Made by a program: the position numbers and the translations under genes. Below the pieces are notes generated by a model. The model was given only the letters and a program-made list of their open reading frames with translations, did not search any database and had not been told where the DNA came from. 64,000 nucleotides of DNA from Nonomuraea pusilla (GTDB lineage Bacteria; Actinomycetota; Actinomycetes; Streptosporangiales; Streptosporangiaceae). The number at the start of each line of letters is the position of its first letter. Position 1 is the first letter of the stretch. Where the stretch lies: positions 62,001 through 126,000 of the forward strand of contig NZ_FOBF01000009.1 of the NCBI RefSeq assembly GCF_900109355.1, read 5' to 3'. Positions 16,392 through 24,986 of the stretch are shown here, piece by piece.

Positions 16392-17777
16392 TCAGATGGT
16401 GGCCGGCTGCATGAGGCGGCGGGCCGCCTCCGTGATCGAGCCCGACAGCGACGGGTACACCGCGAACGTGTGGGCGAGCTGGTCGACGGTGAGGCGCTGC
16501 TGCACCGCCACCGACACGGCGAGGATCAGCTCGGACGCCCGCGGCGCCACCACCACGCCGCCCAGCACGATGCCGGTGTGCGGGCGGCAGAACAGCTTGA
16601 CGAAGCCGTCGTTGAAGCCCTGCATCTTGGCGCGGGCGTTGGTGGCGAGCGGCAGCTTGACCACGTTCGCCTCGATCTCGCCGGCTTCGATCGCCCGCTG
16701 CGCCACGCCCACCGCGGCGATCTCGGGGTCGGTGAAGATGTTGGACGCGACCGTGGCCAGCCGCAGCGGCTGCACGGCCTCGCCCAGCGCGTGCCACACG
16801 GCGATGCGGCCCTGCATGGCGGCCACCGAGGCGAGCATGAGCACGCCGGTGCAGTCGCCCGCGGCGTACACGCCGGGCGCGGACGTGCGCGACACCTTGT
16901 CGACCTTGACGAAGCCGTTCCTGTCGAGCTGGACGCCCGCCTCCTCCAGCCCGATGCCGGACGTGTTGGGCACCATGCCGACGGTCATCAGCGCGTGGGA
17001 CCCTTCGGCGGTGCGGCCGTCCTCCAGCGTCACCACGACGCCGTCGGCGGTGCGCTTGACGGAGGCGGCCCGCGAGCGGCCCATGACGTTCATGCCGCGG
17101 CGCCGGTAGACCTCTTCGAGCACCTCGGCGGCGTCGGCGTCCTCGTTGGGCATCATGCGGTCGCGGCTGGAGACGAGCGTCACCTCGGCCCCCAGCGACC
17201 GGTACGCGCCCGCGAACTCGGCCCCGGTCACGCCGGACCCGATCACGATGAGGTGCTCGGGCAGCTCCTCCAGGTCGTAGAGGTCGCGCCAGGTGAGGAT
17301 GCGCTCGCCGTCGGGCTCGGCGCCGGGCAGGATGCGGGGTGTCGCCCCGGTGGCGACGAGCACCACGTCGGCCCTGATCGTACGGTCGCCCGCCCGCACC
17401 ACCTGCGGGTCGACGAGCCGCCCCCGCGCTCTGACGATCTCGACGCCCTCGGCCTCGACCCGCGCGGCGATGTCGGCCGACTGCGCCTGCGCCAGCTCCT
17501 TGACCCGCTTGTTGACGAGGGGCAGGTCGACGGTCGCCAGGCCGACCTCGCCGTCGCCGCCGCCGTCGAAGCGCACGCCCAGGGACGGCGCGTCGAGCAG
17601 CGCCTGTTTGCGGACCGAGGTCGCGATCAGCGTCTTGGACGGCACGCAGTCGGTGAGCACGCAGGCCCCGCCGGGGCCCTCCTGCTCGACCATCGTGACC
17701 TGTGCGCCTAGCTGAGCAGCCACCAGGGCCGCCTCGTAGCCGCCGGGCCCGCCACCGATGATCACGATCCTCGTCAC
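16392..17777 (-). CDS. lpdA: LpdA-like flavoprotein: NAD(P)H:quinone reductase of the dihydrolipoyl dehydrogenase superfamily
   Basis: A 461-aa FAD enzyme. The FAD motif IVIIGGGPGGYEAAL is at the N-terminus. The redox segment GPGGACVLTDCVPSKT has both cysteines in CxxxxC spacing. The second dinucleotide motif is VIGSGVTGAEFAGAY (~residue 185), and GVYAAGDCTG lies near ~310. The C-terminal helix reads AVYPSLSGSITEAARRL where true lipoamide dehydrogenases have the catalytic His-Glu pair, so lipoamide turnover is unlikely. The pattern matches mycobacterial LpdA (Rv3303c), a quinone reductase. The GTG at 17777 is preferred to the ATG at 17786 because GGGAGA lies 9 nt before the GTG but directly abuts the ATG. 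Confidence 0.9.
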   Translation of the reverse strand: MTRIVIIGGGPGGYEAALVAAQLGAQVTMVEQEGPGGACVLTDCVPSKTLIATSVRKQALLDAPSLGVRFDGGGDGEVGLATVDLPLVNKRVKELAQAQSADIAARVEAEGVEIVRARGRLVDPQVVRAGDRTIRADVVLVATGATPRILPGAEPDGERILTWRDLYDLEELPEHLIVIGSGVTGAEFAGAYRSLGAEVTLVSSRDRMMPNEDADAAEVLEEVYRRRGMNVMGRSRAASVKRTADGVVVTLEDGRTAEGSHALMTVGMVPNTSGIGLEEAGVQLDRNGFVKVDKVSRTSAPGVYAAGDCTGVLMLASVAAMQGRIAVWHALGEAVQPLRLATVASNIFTDPEIAAVGVAQRAIEAGEIEANVVKLPLATNARAKMQGFNDGFVKLFCRPHTGIVLGGVVVAPRASELILAVSVAVQQRLTVDQLAHTFAVYPSLSGSITEAARRLMQPATI

Positions 17778-17849
17778 GTGTCCCATTCTCCCGCATGCCG
17801 CGCGCCGAGGTCGAACGGGGCCGGGTCTCAGGCGCTACTCTTTTCAGCT

Positions 17850-18284
17850 GTGCCTGTCTACGCCGCCTACGGCAGCAACATGGACCCGGAGCAGATGGCC
17901 ATGCGGGCCCCGCACTCCCCCATGCGGGGTGTCGGGTGGCTGCCCGGCTGGCGCCTGACCTTCGGCGGGGAGGGCGCGCTCAGCACCATCGTCGAGGACC
18001 CTGGCGAGCACGTCTTCGTCGTGCTCTACGACGTTCCCGAGTGGGAGGAGCAGTCGCTCGACCAGTGGGAGGGCGCCGTGCGCGGCGCGTACCACAAGGT
18101 GCGGCTGCGGGTGCAGACGCTCGACGGCGAGGTCGTCGCCTGGTTCTACGTGCTCGACGGCTACGAGGGCGGCCTGCCCTCGGCCCGCTACCTGGGCCTG
18201 CTGGCCGACGCCGCCGAGCGGGCGGGCGCCCCCGACGACTACGTCAAGGAGTTGCGGGAGCGCCCCTGCACCTCGGTCGGTTAA
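17850..18284 (+). CDS. Gamma-glutamylcyclotransferase-like (AIG2/GGCT fold) protein
   Basis: A 144-aa cytosolic protein beginning VPVYAAYGSNMDPEQM. The YGSN loop is the hallmark substrate-binding motif of the GGCT/AIG2 fold. It continues with WRLTFGG and YDVPEWEEQSLDQWEGA, where Glu residues are candidates for the general acid/base. The family releases 5-oxoproline from gamma-glutamyl amines or acts as an acyltransferase; the real substrate is unknown. The GTG at 17850 lacks a Shine-Dalgarno sequence, but TACTCT lies 9-14 nt upstream, which fits a leaderless transcript. The stop overlaps the stop of the convergent MFS gene by 4 nt. Confidence 0.85.
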   Translation: MPVYAAYGSNMDPEQMAMRAPHSPMRGVGWLPGWRLTFGGEGALSTIVEDPGEHVFVVLYDVPEWEEQSLDQWEGAVRGAYHKVRLRVQTLDGEVVAWFYVLDGYEGGLPSARYLGLLADAAERAGAPDDYVKELRERPCTSVG

Positions 18285-19585
18285 CGCAGCGGCTCGTCCT
18301 TGGTCTCGCGCAGCGCGAAGACGTAGACGAGGGTGGAGATCAGCGCGAGCGCCGACATGTACCACGGGAACAGGTGGGAGACGCCGTCCTCCTTCAGCCA
18401 GGTGCCGATGAGCGGCGCGGTGCCGCCGAAGATCGCCACGGTGAGCGAGTACGGGAAGCCCGCGCCCGAGGCCCGCACCCGGGTCGGGAAGAGCTCCGAG
18501 TTCACCGCGGCCGAGATCGACGTGAAGCAGCCGAGGAAGACCATGCCGACGCACTGGATGAGCAGCAGGCTGGCGAACGAGTTGGTCAGCAGCCCGAGCA
18601 GGGGCACGGGCAGCAGGGTGAACGCCACGCCGAAGGCGATGAGCATGGGCTTGCGGCCGACCCGGTCCGACAGCATGCCGAGCAGCGGCTGCAGCACCAT
18701 GAAGAACACCAGCGAGATCGTGCCGACGAGCAGCGAGGTGGCCTTGTCGAAGTTGACGTTCTGCTGGGCGTAGGTGGGCAGGAATGTCGTCCAGGTGTAG
18801 TAGGCGACGGTGCCGGCGAGCGTGATGCCGACGATCAGCGCGGCCTTGGTGGGGTAGTGCAGCAGGAACTCCCACATGCGGGGCCGCTCCACCTTGCCCT
18901 CCTGGATGTCCTTGGCGACCGAGCTGGTCTCCTCGGCGCCCTTGCGGATCCACAGGCCCACCAGGCTGATGACGGCGCCGACGACGAACGGGATGCGCCA
19001 GCCGTAGGAGCCCATGTCGGCCTCGTCCAGGCTGGAGGCGAGCACGGCGGCCAGGCCCGAGGCGAGGAGCTGGCCGATGGTGGTGCTCACGTACTGGAAG
19101 CTGGAGAACAGGCCGCGCCGGCCGGGAGGGGCCGACTCCACCAGGAAGGTGGTGGCGGCGGCGAACTCGCCGCCCACGGACAGGCCCTGGATGAGGCGGG
19201 CGGCCGTCAGGATGATCGGCGCGATCACGCCCGCGGCCTCGTAGGTGGGGGTGATGGCGAGCAGCAGCGAGCCGCCGCCCATGAGGATGATCGTGAACGT
19301 CATCGCCGCCTTGCGGCCGAACCGGTCGGCGAAGGCGCCCACGAGCAGACCGCCCAGCGGGCGCATGAAGAAGCCGACGGCGAACACGGCGAACGCGCTC
19401 AGCACGGGGACGAGGCTGCTGCCCCCGGACTTGGGGAAGATCTGGTCGGCGAAGTAGACCGTGAGGAAGCTGTAGGTGTACCAGTCGAACCACTCGACGA
19501 CGTTGCCGACGCTGGCTGCCAAGAGCTGCCGGACGCGGCTTCGGGGGATGCCGATGGGCGCCGATGTTACGGGGGTGGTCGCCAC
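18281..19585 (-). CDS. MFS transporter of the metabolite:H+ symporter (MHS) family
   Basis: A 434-aa proton symporter with 12 predicted helices. MHS hallmarks are the early SVGNVVEWFDWYTYSF segment, ADRFGRKAAMTF after helix 2, and the SVGGEFAAATTFLVESAPPGRRG motif. The related proteins ProP, KgtP and ShiA import osmolytes or organic acids. A second signature-like loop, SDRVGRKPMLIA, begins the C-terminal half. The GTG at 19585 has AAAGGAG 6 nt upstream. It is divergent from the AsnC/Lrp-type regulator, which likely controls it. The nearby M20 peptidase suggests uptake of an amidated amino or organic acid; the substrate is not determinable from sequence. Confidence 0.92.
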   Translation of the reverse strand: MATTPVTSAPIGIPRSRVRQLLAASVGNVVEWFDWYTYSFLTVYFADQIFPKSGGSSLVPVLSAFAVFAVGFFMRPLGGLLVGAFADRFGRKAAMTFTIILMGGGSLLLAITPTYEAAGVIAPIILTAARLIQGLSVGGEFAAATTFLVESAPPGRRGLFSSFQYVSTTIGQLLASGLAAVLASSLDEADMGSYGWRIPFVVGAVISLVGLWIRKGAEETSSVAKDIQEGKVERPRMWEFLLHYPTKAALIVGITLAGTVAYYTWTTFLPTYAQQNVNFDKATSLLVGTISLVFFMVLQPLLGMLSDRVGRKPMLIAFGVAFTLLPVPLLGLLTNSFASLLLIQCVGMVFLGCFTSISAAVNSELFPTRVRASGAGFPYSLTVAIFGGTAPLIGTWLKEDGVSHLFPWYMSALALISTLVYVFALRETKDEPLR

Positions 19586-19694
19586 GGGGGCTCCTTTGCT
19601 GCATGTGCGGTGATGGCCTACTGTGCAGTGGAACGACCGAAACAGTCAAATGTCTGGGAATAGATTTACAAAGCCGACACGGAAACGGTTACAG
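19586..19694. promoter_or_regulatory. Divergent control region between the MHS transporter and the AsnC-type regulator
   Basis: This 109-nt AT-richer spacer must hold both promoters. It contains the palindrome ACTGTGCAGT (19620-19629) and an AT-rich AATAGATTTACA stretch about 30 nt before the regulator. The palindrome could be a regulator half-site, but nothing here proves it. Confidence 0.45.
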
Positions 19695-20675
19695 GTGGAT
19701 ATTCTCGACCGGCGCCTGGTCGCCGCCCTCCAGGTGAGTCCCCGCGCCTCCTGGGGTGAGATCGGCAGAGCCGTGGGCGAGCACGAGCGCACGGTCGCAC
19801 GCCGCCTCCAGAAGCTCATGGCCGAAGGCGTCGTACGCGTCACCGCCATCTACGACGACCTGCGCACCGGCCACGGCCGCCCGGCCCACCTGCACGCGCA
19901 GGTGCGCCCGGGAGCCATCGCCAAGGTCGCGCGGGCGCTCGCCGACCGTCCCGACACGCGGTCGGTCTACTCCCTCACCGGGGCCGCCGACCTGGGCTGC
20001 GAGCTGGTCTCGCCGTCGCGCGAGGAGCTGCACCGCATCGTCTTCGACGAGATCAGCCACATCGACGGCGTGGCGCAGACGCTCACCAACGTCGTCCTCC
20101 ACACGTTCAGGACCGTCGCCGAGTGGCACGCCCCGTTCCTCGCCGACGAGGAGGTGGCCGAGCTGCGCCCCGAGCCGCCGCCCGCCTGCCTGCCCGACGA
20201 GGACGGCCTGTCCCCCCTGGAGCAGGAGATCGCCACCCTGCTCACCACGGACGGCAGGATCGCGTTCACCGCGATCGCCGAGCGGCTCGACCTGTCGGTG
20301 CCGACGGCGCGCAGGAGGGTGTCGTCGCTGCTCGACCGCCGGCTCCTGCTGCTGCGGGCCGAGGTCGAGCCGGCGCTGCTCGGCCTGGAGGTCGAGGCGC
20401 AGCTCTGGCTGAAGGCCCGCCCGCACGGCCTCGACCTGGTCGGCCAGCGCCTGGCCGCGCACCCGAACGTCCGCTACTGCGCGGCCACCACCGGCACCCA
20501 CTCGCTGATCGTCCAGGTGGCGGTGCCGCACGAGGCCGACCTCTACCGTTTCATCACGGGAGTCGTCGGCTCGCTCGACGACGTCACCGACGTGAACTCG
20601 ACCCTCATCACCCGCGCCTACAAGCGCGGGCACCTCCGCAAGTCCGGACTCCTCACCCTGGAGAGAACGCCATGA
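19695..20675 (+). CDS. AsnC/Lrp-family transcriptional regulator with two HTH-AsnC halves
   Basis: A 326-aa protein built as a tandem AsnC. An N-terminal winged HTH (DILDRRLVAALQVSPRASWGEIGRAVG, then ERTVARRLQKL) precedes a first ligand-binding half. A second HTH (LSPLEQEIATLLTTDGRIAFTAIAERLDLSVPTARRRV) precedes a second half. Double-AsnC regulators occur in actinobacteria, where they sense amino acids. In-frame ATGs at 19623 and 19650 exist, but the DNA before 19695 is AT-rich, lacks a ribosome site and reads like a promoter (AATAGATTTACA). The GTG at 19695 (VDILDRRL) is therefore preferred. Its stop overlaps the ATG of the M20 peptidase, so the two are co-translated. Confidence 0.85.
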   Translation: MDILDRRLVAALQVSPRASWGEIGRAVGEHERTVARRLQKLMAEGVVRVTAIYDDLRTGHGRPAHLHAQVRPGAIAKVARALADRPDTRSVYSLTGAADLGCELVSPSREELHRIVFDEISHIDGVAQTLTNVVLHTFRTVAEWHAPFLADEEVAELRPEPPPACLPDEDGLSPLEQEIATLLTTDGRIAFTAIAERLDLSVPTARRRVSSLLDRRLLLLRAEVEPALLGLEVEAQLWLKARPHGLDLVGQRLAAHPNVRYCAATTGTHSLIVQVAVPHEADLYRFITGVVGSLDDVTDVNSTLITRAYKRGHLRKSGLLTLERTP

Positions 20676-21976
20676 CACCCGCCGAGAACGAAGTCGCCGA
20701 CCTCTGCGCCGAGCTGATCCGCGTCGACAGCAGCAACTACGGGGACGACAGCGGCCCAGGCGAGCGGGCCGCCGCCGAGGTCGTCATGGCCAGGCTGGCC
20801 GAGGTCGGCATCGAGCCGGCCTACATCGAGAGCGCCCCGGGGCGCGGCAACGTGGTCACCCGCGTCGAGGGCAGCGACCCGTCCCTGCCCGCGCTGCTCG
20901 TCCACGGCCACCTCGACGTGGTGCCCGCCAACGCGGCGGACTGGTCGGTCGACCCGTTCGCGGGCGAGGTGCGCGACGGCTACATCTGGGGCCGCGGCGC
21001 GGTGGACATGAAGGACATGGACGCCATGATGCTGGCGGTGCTGCGCCAGATGACCCGCGAGGGCCGCAGGCCGCGCCGCGACATCGTGTTCGCCTGGGTC
21101 GCCGACGAGGAGGCGGGCGGCGTGTACGGCGCCAAGCACCTCACCGCGCACCACCCCGACCTGTTCGAGGGGGTCACGGAGTCGATCAGCGAGGTCGGCG
21201 GCTACTCGCTGGAGGTCGACCCGTCGCTGCGGCTCTACCTCATCGAGACCGCCCAGAAGGGGCTGGCCTGGATGCGGCTCACCGCCGACGGCACCGCCGG
21301 CCACGGCTCGATGCTCAACTCCGACAACGCCGTCACCGAGATCGCCCAGGCGGTCGCCAGGATCGGCGGCCACGACTGGCCGATCACGCTCACCCCCACC
21401 GTGCGGCAGTTCCTCACCGAGGTGGCCGACGCGTTCGGCATCCCGTTCGACGAGCAGGACCCGGCGCCCGTCCTGGACAAGATCGGGCCGCTCGTCCGGT
21501 TCGTCGGCGCGACGCTGAGCCACACCGCCAACCCCACCCAGCTGGACGCCGGCTACAAGTCGAACGTCATCCCGGGCCAGGCCACGGCCGTCGTCGACGG
21601 GCGGTTCCTGCCGGGGCACGAGGAGGAGTTCTTCAAGACGATCGACTCGCTGCTCGGGCCGAAGGTGCGCAGGGAGTTCGTGCACCACGACATCGCGCTG
21701 GAGACCACGTTCGACGGCGCCCTCGTCGAGTCCATGATCGCGGCGCTGAAGGCGGAGGACCCGACGGCGCGCGCGGTGCCGTACTGCATGTCGGGCGGCA
21801 CCGACAACAAGACGTTCTTCGCCGACCTCGGCGTGCGCGGCTTCGGGTTCGTGCCGCTGCGCCTGCCCGGCGACATGGACTTCGCCTCGATGTTCCACGG
21901 CGTGGACGAGCGGGTGCCGGTGGACGCGCTCCAGTTCGGCGTCCGGGTACTGGACAGGCTGCTCCTAAACTACTGA
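20672..21976 (+). CDS. M20 family metallopeptidase (ArgE/DapE/CPG2-like)
   Basis: A 434-aa di-zinc amidohydrolase of the M20A type. Metal-ligand motifs are LLVHGHLDVVPAN (His, Asp), WGRGAVDMKDMDAM (bridging Asp), and WVADEEAGGVYGA with the general-base Glu followed by the metal Glu. A C-terminal ligand lies in MFHGVDERVPVDAL. Family members cleave acyl or dipeptide amide bonds, for example in acetylornithine, succinyl-DAP or carnosine-like dipeptides. The ATG at 20672 overlaps the regulator stop by 4 nt (ATGA). With the divergent MHS transporter this suggests a small catabolic unit: import, hydrolysis and AsnC-type sensing of an N-acylated amino acid or dipeptide. The substrate is inferred only. 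Confidence 0.9.
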   Translation: MTPAENEVADLCAELIRVDSSNYGDDSGPGERAAAEVVMARLAEVGIEPAYIESAPGRGNVVTRVEGSDPSLPALLVHGHLDVVPANAADWSVDPFAGEVRDGYIWGRGAVDMKDMDAMMLAVLRQMTREGRRPRRDIVFAWVADEEAGGVYGAKHLTAHHPDLFEGVTESISEVGGYSLEVDPSLRLYLIETAQKGLAWMRLTADGTAGHGSMLNSDNAVTEIAQAVARIGGHDWPITLTPTVRQFLTEVADAFGIPFDEQDPAPVLDKIGPLVRFVGATLSHTANPTQLDAGYKSNVIPGQATAVVDGRFLPGHEEEFFKTIDSLLGPKVRREFVHHDIALETTFDGALVESMIAALKAEDPTARAVPYCMSGGTDNKTFFADLGVRGFGFVPLRLPGDMDFASMFHGVDERVPVDALQFGVRVLDRLLLNY

Positions 21977-21979
21977 GAT

Positions 21980-22783
21980 GTGACCAACGACCCGTACGCC
22001 CTGGCCAGCGAGGCCGCCGCCGAGCTCAAGCGAGCCGCCGGCCTCGACACCTTCGACGTCGCTCTCGTCATGGGGTCGGGGTGGGTGCCCGCCGCTGACG
22101 CGATCGGCGAGACAGCGGCGGAGATCCCCTTCACCGAGCTGCCCGGCTTCCGCGCCCCCGCCGTCGCCGGGCACGGCGGGAAGATCCGCGTCATCCGCAC
22201 GCCGGGCGGCAGGCACGCCCTCGTCCTCCTCGGCCGCACCCACCTGTACGAGGGGCTCGGCATCGACGCGGTCGTCCACGGCGTGCGGACGGCCGCCGCG
22301 GCCGGCGTCCGCACGCTCGTGCTGACCAACGCCGCCGGCGGCCTGCGCCCCGAGACGCAGCAGGTCGGCGAGCCCGTCCTGATCAGCGACCACATCAACC
22401 TGACCGGCGCGAACCCCATCACCGGCACGACGTTCATCGACCTGTCCGAGGTCTACTCGTCGCGGCTGCGCGCCCTCGTCCGCGAGATCGACCCGACGCT
22501 GGCCGAAGGCGTGTACGTCGCCTTCCGCGGCCCGACGTACGAGACGCCGGCCGAGATCCGCATGCTGCGCACCCTCGGCGGCGACATGATCGGCATGTCC
22601 ACCGTGCTGGAGGCCATCGCCGCCCGCGAGGCCAACCTCGACGTGCTCGGCATCTCCCTCGTCACCAACCCGGGCGCCGGGCTGTCGGGCGAGCCGCTCA
22701 ACCACGAGGAGGTCCTGGAGGTGGGCCGGGCCACGGCCGCCCGCATGGGCATCCTGCTGTCGAAGGTGGTGGACCGGCTGTGA
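21980..22783 (+). CDS. Purine nucleoside phosphorylase (trimeric class)
   Basis: A 267-aa enzyme that splits inosine and guanosine with phosphate into base and ribose-1-phosphate. Recognisable stretches are VALVMGSGW (phosphate-binding Ser), GRTHLYEGLG (His/Tyr of the active site), TLVLTNAAGGL, and GTYETPAEI-like FRGPTYETPAEIRMLRTLGGDMIGMSTVLEAIAA, which contains the purine-binding Glu/Met region. The GTG at 21980 lies 3 nt after the M20 peptidase stop, and its own stop overlaps the next start (GTGA). It therefore reads as part of one transcript with the mutase downstream, which can convert the ribose-1-phosphate product. Confidence 0.93.
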   Translation: MTNDPYALASEAAAELKRAAGLDTFDVALVMGSGWVPAADAIGETAAEIPFTELPGFRAPAVAGHGGKIRVIRTPGGRHALVLLGRTHLYEGLGIDAVVHGVRTAAAAGVRTLVLTNAAGGLRPETQQVGEPVLISDHINLTGANPITGTTFIDLSEVYSSRLRALVREIDPTLAEGVYVAFRGPTYETPAEIRMLRTLGGDMIGMSTVLEAIAAREANLDVLGISLVTNPGAGLSGEPLNHEEVLEVGRATAARMGILLSKVVDRL

Positions 22784-24423
22784 GCCTCGCCGAGCAGGCT
22801 CGCGACTGGCTGTCCCAGGACCCCGACCCCGAGACCAGGGCCGAGCTGTCCGCGCTCCTGGAGCGCGGCGACCTCGACGCGCTGCGCGACCGCTTCGGCG
22901 CGAAGCTGGAGTTCGGCACGGCGGGCCTGCGCGGCGAGCTGGGCGCCGGCCCCAACCGGATGAACCGGGTCACGGTGATGCGCGCCGCCGCCGGGCTGGC
23001 CGCCGTGCTGGGTCCTGGCAGGCACGTCGTCATCGGGTACGACGCCCGCCACAACTCCGACGTGTTCGCCCGCGACACCGCCGCCGTGCTGACCGGCGCG
23101 GGGGTGCACGCGTCGCTGCTGCCGCGTCCGCTGCCCACCCCGCTGCTGGCCTTCGCCGTACGCCGCCTCGGCGCCGACGCCGGCGTCATGGTCACCGCCA
23201 GCCACAACCCGCCGAGGGACAACGGCTACAAGGTCTACTGGGGCGACGGCTCCCAGATCGTGCCGCCGGTCGACCGGGAGATCTCGGCCGCCATCGACGC
23301 CGTCGGCCGGGTGGACGAGCTGCCGCTGAACGGCCCCGGCACCCGCACCGAGCTGGGCGAGGACGTCCTCGACGACTACCTGGCCGCGCTGACGGCTCTG
23401 CCGCTGGGCGAGGCGCGCGACCTGAGCGTGGCGTACACGCCGCTGCACGGCGTCGGCGGCGCCGTCCTGCGCAGGGCCTTCCACGCCGCGGGCTTCCCCG
23501 CGCCTGCGGAGGTCGAGGAGCAGGCCGCGCCCGACCCCGACTTCCCCACGGTCACCTTCCCCAACCCCGAGGAGCCGGGCGCGATGGACCTCGCCGTCGC
23601 CCTCGCCGCCAAGCACGGGTCCGACCTGGTGATCGCCAACGATCCCGACGCCGACCGGTGCGCGGTGGGCGTCCCCCTGCCGGACGGCGGCTGCCGCATG
23701 CTCACCGGCGACGAGCTCGGCGGGCTGCTGGCCGAGCACGTCATCGCCCACACCACGGGCGACCGCATGGTGGCCACCACCATCGTGTCGTCCACGCTGC
23801 TCGGCAGCATCGCGCGGGCGCACGGCGTGCGCCACGGCGAGACGCTGACCGGGTTCAAGTGGATCATGAAGGCGGGCGACGGGCTGGTCTTCGGCTACGA
23901 GGAGGCCATCGGCTACAGCGTGGGCTCCGACGCCGGGCTGCCCGTCCAGGACAAGGACGGCATCGGCGCCGCGCTGACCGTCGCCGCCATCGCCGCCGAG
24001 GCCAAGCGGTCCGGCCGCACCCTGCTCGACCTGCTCGACGACCAGGCCAGACGGTACGGGCTGCACGCGACGTCCCAGCTGTCGTTCCGCGTGGCCGACC
24101 TGTCGCTGATCCGCGACGCCATGGCGCGGCTGCGGGCCACGCCGCCGCGCCTGCTAGGCGGCCGGGCGGTGACCGGCGCCGACGACCTCAGCAGGGGTGA
24201 CGGCGGCCTGCCCCCCACCGACGGCCTGCGTTACCACCTGGCCGGCGGGGCCCGCGTGGTCGTGCGCCCGTCGGGCACCGAGCCCAAGCTCAAGTGCTAC
24301 CTGGAGGTGGTGACCCCGGTGGACGGCGAGCCTTCCGAAGCGCGCGCCGCCGCCGCCCGCGACCTCGACGCCGTCAAGGCCGACCTCACGGCCGCCCTCG
24401 GCTTCCCGCCCCCGGCCGCGTAG
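22780..24423 (+). CDS. Phosphohexomutase/phosphopentomutase-type enzyme (alpha-D-phosphohexomutase superfamily)
   Basis: A 547-aa enzyme with the four superfamily landmarks in order: phosphoserine loop VMVTASHNPPRDNGYK (~residue 140), metal loop NDPDADRCAVG (~290), sugar loop FGYEEAIGYSVG (~370) and phosphate loop RPSGTEPKLK (~495). Length and the N-terminal FGTAGLRGELGAGPNRMN fit the PGM2/phosphopentomutase-like branch. The GTG at 22780 overlaps the PNP stop by 4 nt. That coupling suggests it moves phosphate between C1 and C5 of ribose, or C1 and C6 of hexose, feeding PNP products into central metabolism. Annotation pipelines usually call it phosphomannomutase; the sugar preference cannot be decided here. 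Confidence 0.92.
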   Translation: MSLAEQARDWLSQDPDPETRAELSALLERGDLDALRDRFGAKLEFGTAGLRGELGAGPNRMNRVTVMRAAAGLAAVLGPGRHVVIGYDARHNSDVFARDTAAVLTGAGVHASLLPRPLPTPLLAFAVRRLGADAGVMVTASHNPPRDNGYKVYWGDGSQIVPPVDREISAAIDAVGRVDELPLNGPGTRTELGEDVLDDYLAALTALPLGEARDLSVAYTPLHGVGGAVLRRAFHAAGFPAPAEVEEQAAPDPDFPTVTFPNPEEPGAMDLAVALAAKHGSDLVIANDPDADRCAVGVPLPDGGCRMLTGDELGGLLAEHVIAHTTGDRMVATTIVSSTLLGSIARAHGVRHGETLTGFKWIMKAGDGLVFGYEEAIGYSVGSDAGLPVQDKDGIGAALTVAAIAAEAKRSGRTLLDLLDDQARRYGLHATSQLSFRVADLSLIRDAMARLRATPPRLLGGRAVTGADDLSRGDGGLPPTDGLRYHLAGGARVVVRPSGTEPKLKCYLEVVTPVDGEPSEARAAAARDLDAVKADLTAALGFPPPAA

Positions 24424-24437
24424 CCGCCGGAGGTCAC

Positions 24438-24472
24438 CCGCGCAGGGCCCCGCGTGGAGGGGCCCTGCGCGG
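24438..24472. terminator. Bidirectional terminator between the mutase and GyrI-like genes
   Basis: A perfect 14-bp stem (CCGCGCAGGGCCCC with its complement) with a 7-nt loop lies between two convergent genes, 14 nt after the mutase stop. Confidence 0.8.
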
Positions 24473-24482
24473 AGGCCCGGGG

Positions 24483-24968
24483 TCAGGCCAGGCGGAACTC
24501 CAGGTCGATGTCCCAGGTGGCCGGGTCGGGGTGGTCCCGGGGGTCCGACAGGTAGCGCTCCAGGCGGCAGCCCCAGTGCTCGGCGCCGTCCTTCTCGGTC
24601 AGGTCCCAGGCCAGCCCCTCCTGCGCGGCCCACGCCAGCAGCGACTCGATCGTCCCTGCCAGCCGGTCGGGGTGGCCGTGGTGGTGGGCGACCGCGTACC
24701 GGCCCGCGGGGAGCGTCGCGGCGTGGACGTCGCCCGCGCCCTCGACCGGGTGCGGCACCGGCACGCCCGCCTCCACCACGAGGCGGTCCGCCGCCAGGTC
24801 GATGGAGTCGTACCTGAGGAACGGCGCGCCCGCGAGGGCGACGCCGCGCTCCCCCAGCCAGGCGATCAGCTCGCCGATGCGGTCGGCGACCAGGCCGAAG
24901 CTGGTCATGGTGATGGTTCTGCGCACCCCGACGTACGGGCGGTCGGGGAACTCGATGATGTCCGGCAT
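24483..24968 (-). CDS. GyrI-like small-molecule-binding protein
   Basis: A 161-aa stand-alone GyrI-like/AraC effector-binding domain. It opens IIEFPDRPYVGVRRTITM, a typical first strand, and ends with HWGCRLERYLSDPRDHPDPATWDIDLEFRL. The ERYLSDP..D..TW.I-like ending is seen in many of these proteins. The ATG at 24968 has AAGGAGG 5 nt upstream. The gene lies 18 nt after the ECF sigma gene in the MerR-sigma-GyrI operon, and the MerR carries the same type of domain. Both may bind the same hydrophobic or cationic compound, so this protein may act as a sponge or anti-inducer, or as a drug-sequestering or hydrolase protein. Function is inferred. Confidence 0.82.
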   Translation of the reverse strand: MPDIIEFPDRPYVGVRRTITMTSFGLVADRIGELIAWLGERGVALAGAPFLRYDSIDLAADRLVVEAGVPVPHPVEGAGDVHAATLPAGRYAVAHHHGHPDRLAGTIESLLAWAAQEGLAWDLTEKDGAEHWGCRLERYLSDPRDHPDPATWDIDLEFRLA

Positions 24969-24986
24969 GATGTCCTCCTTCACCCT

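Noticed and set aside
15949..17109. Long + strand ORF across the minisatellite and lpdA
   Set aside because: It is the antisense frame of lpdA extended through GC-rich repeats, with no start signal.
19620..19629. ACTGTGCAGT as a confirmed AsnC-family operator
   Set aside because: Too short to assign; kept only as a note in the control-region feature.
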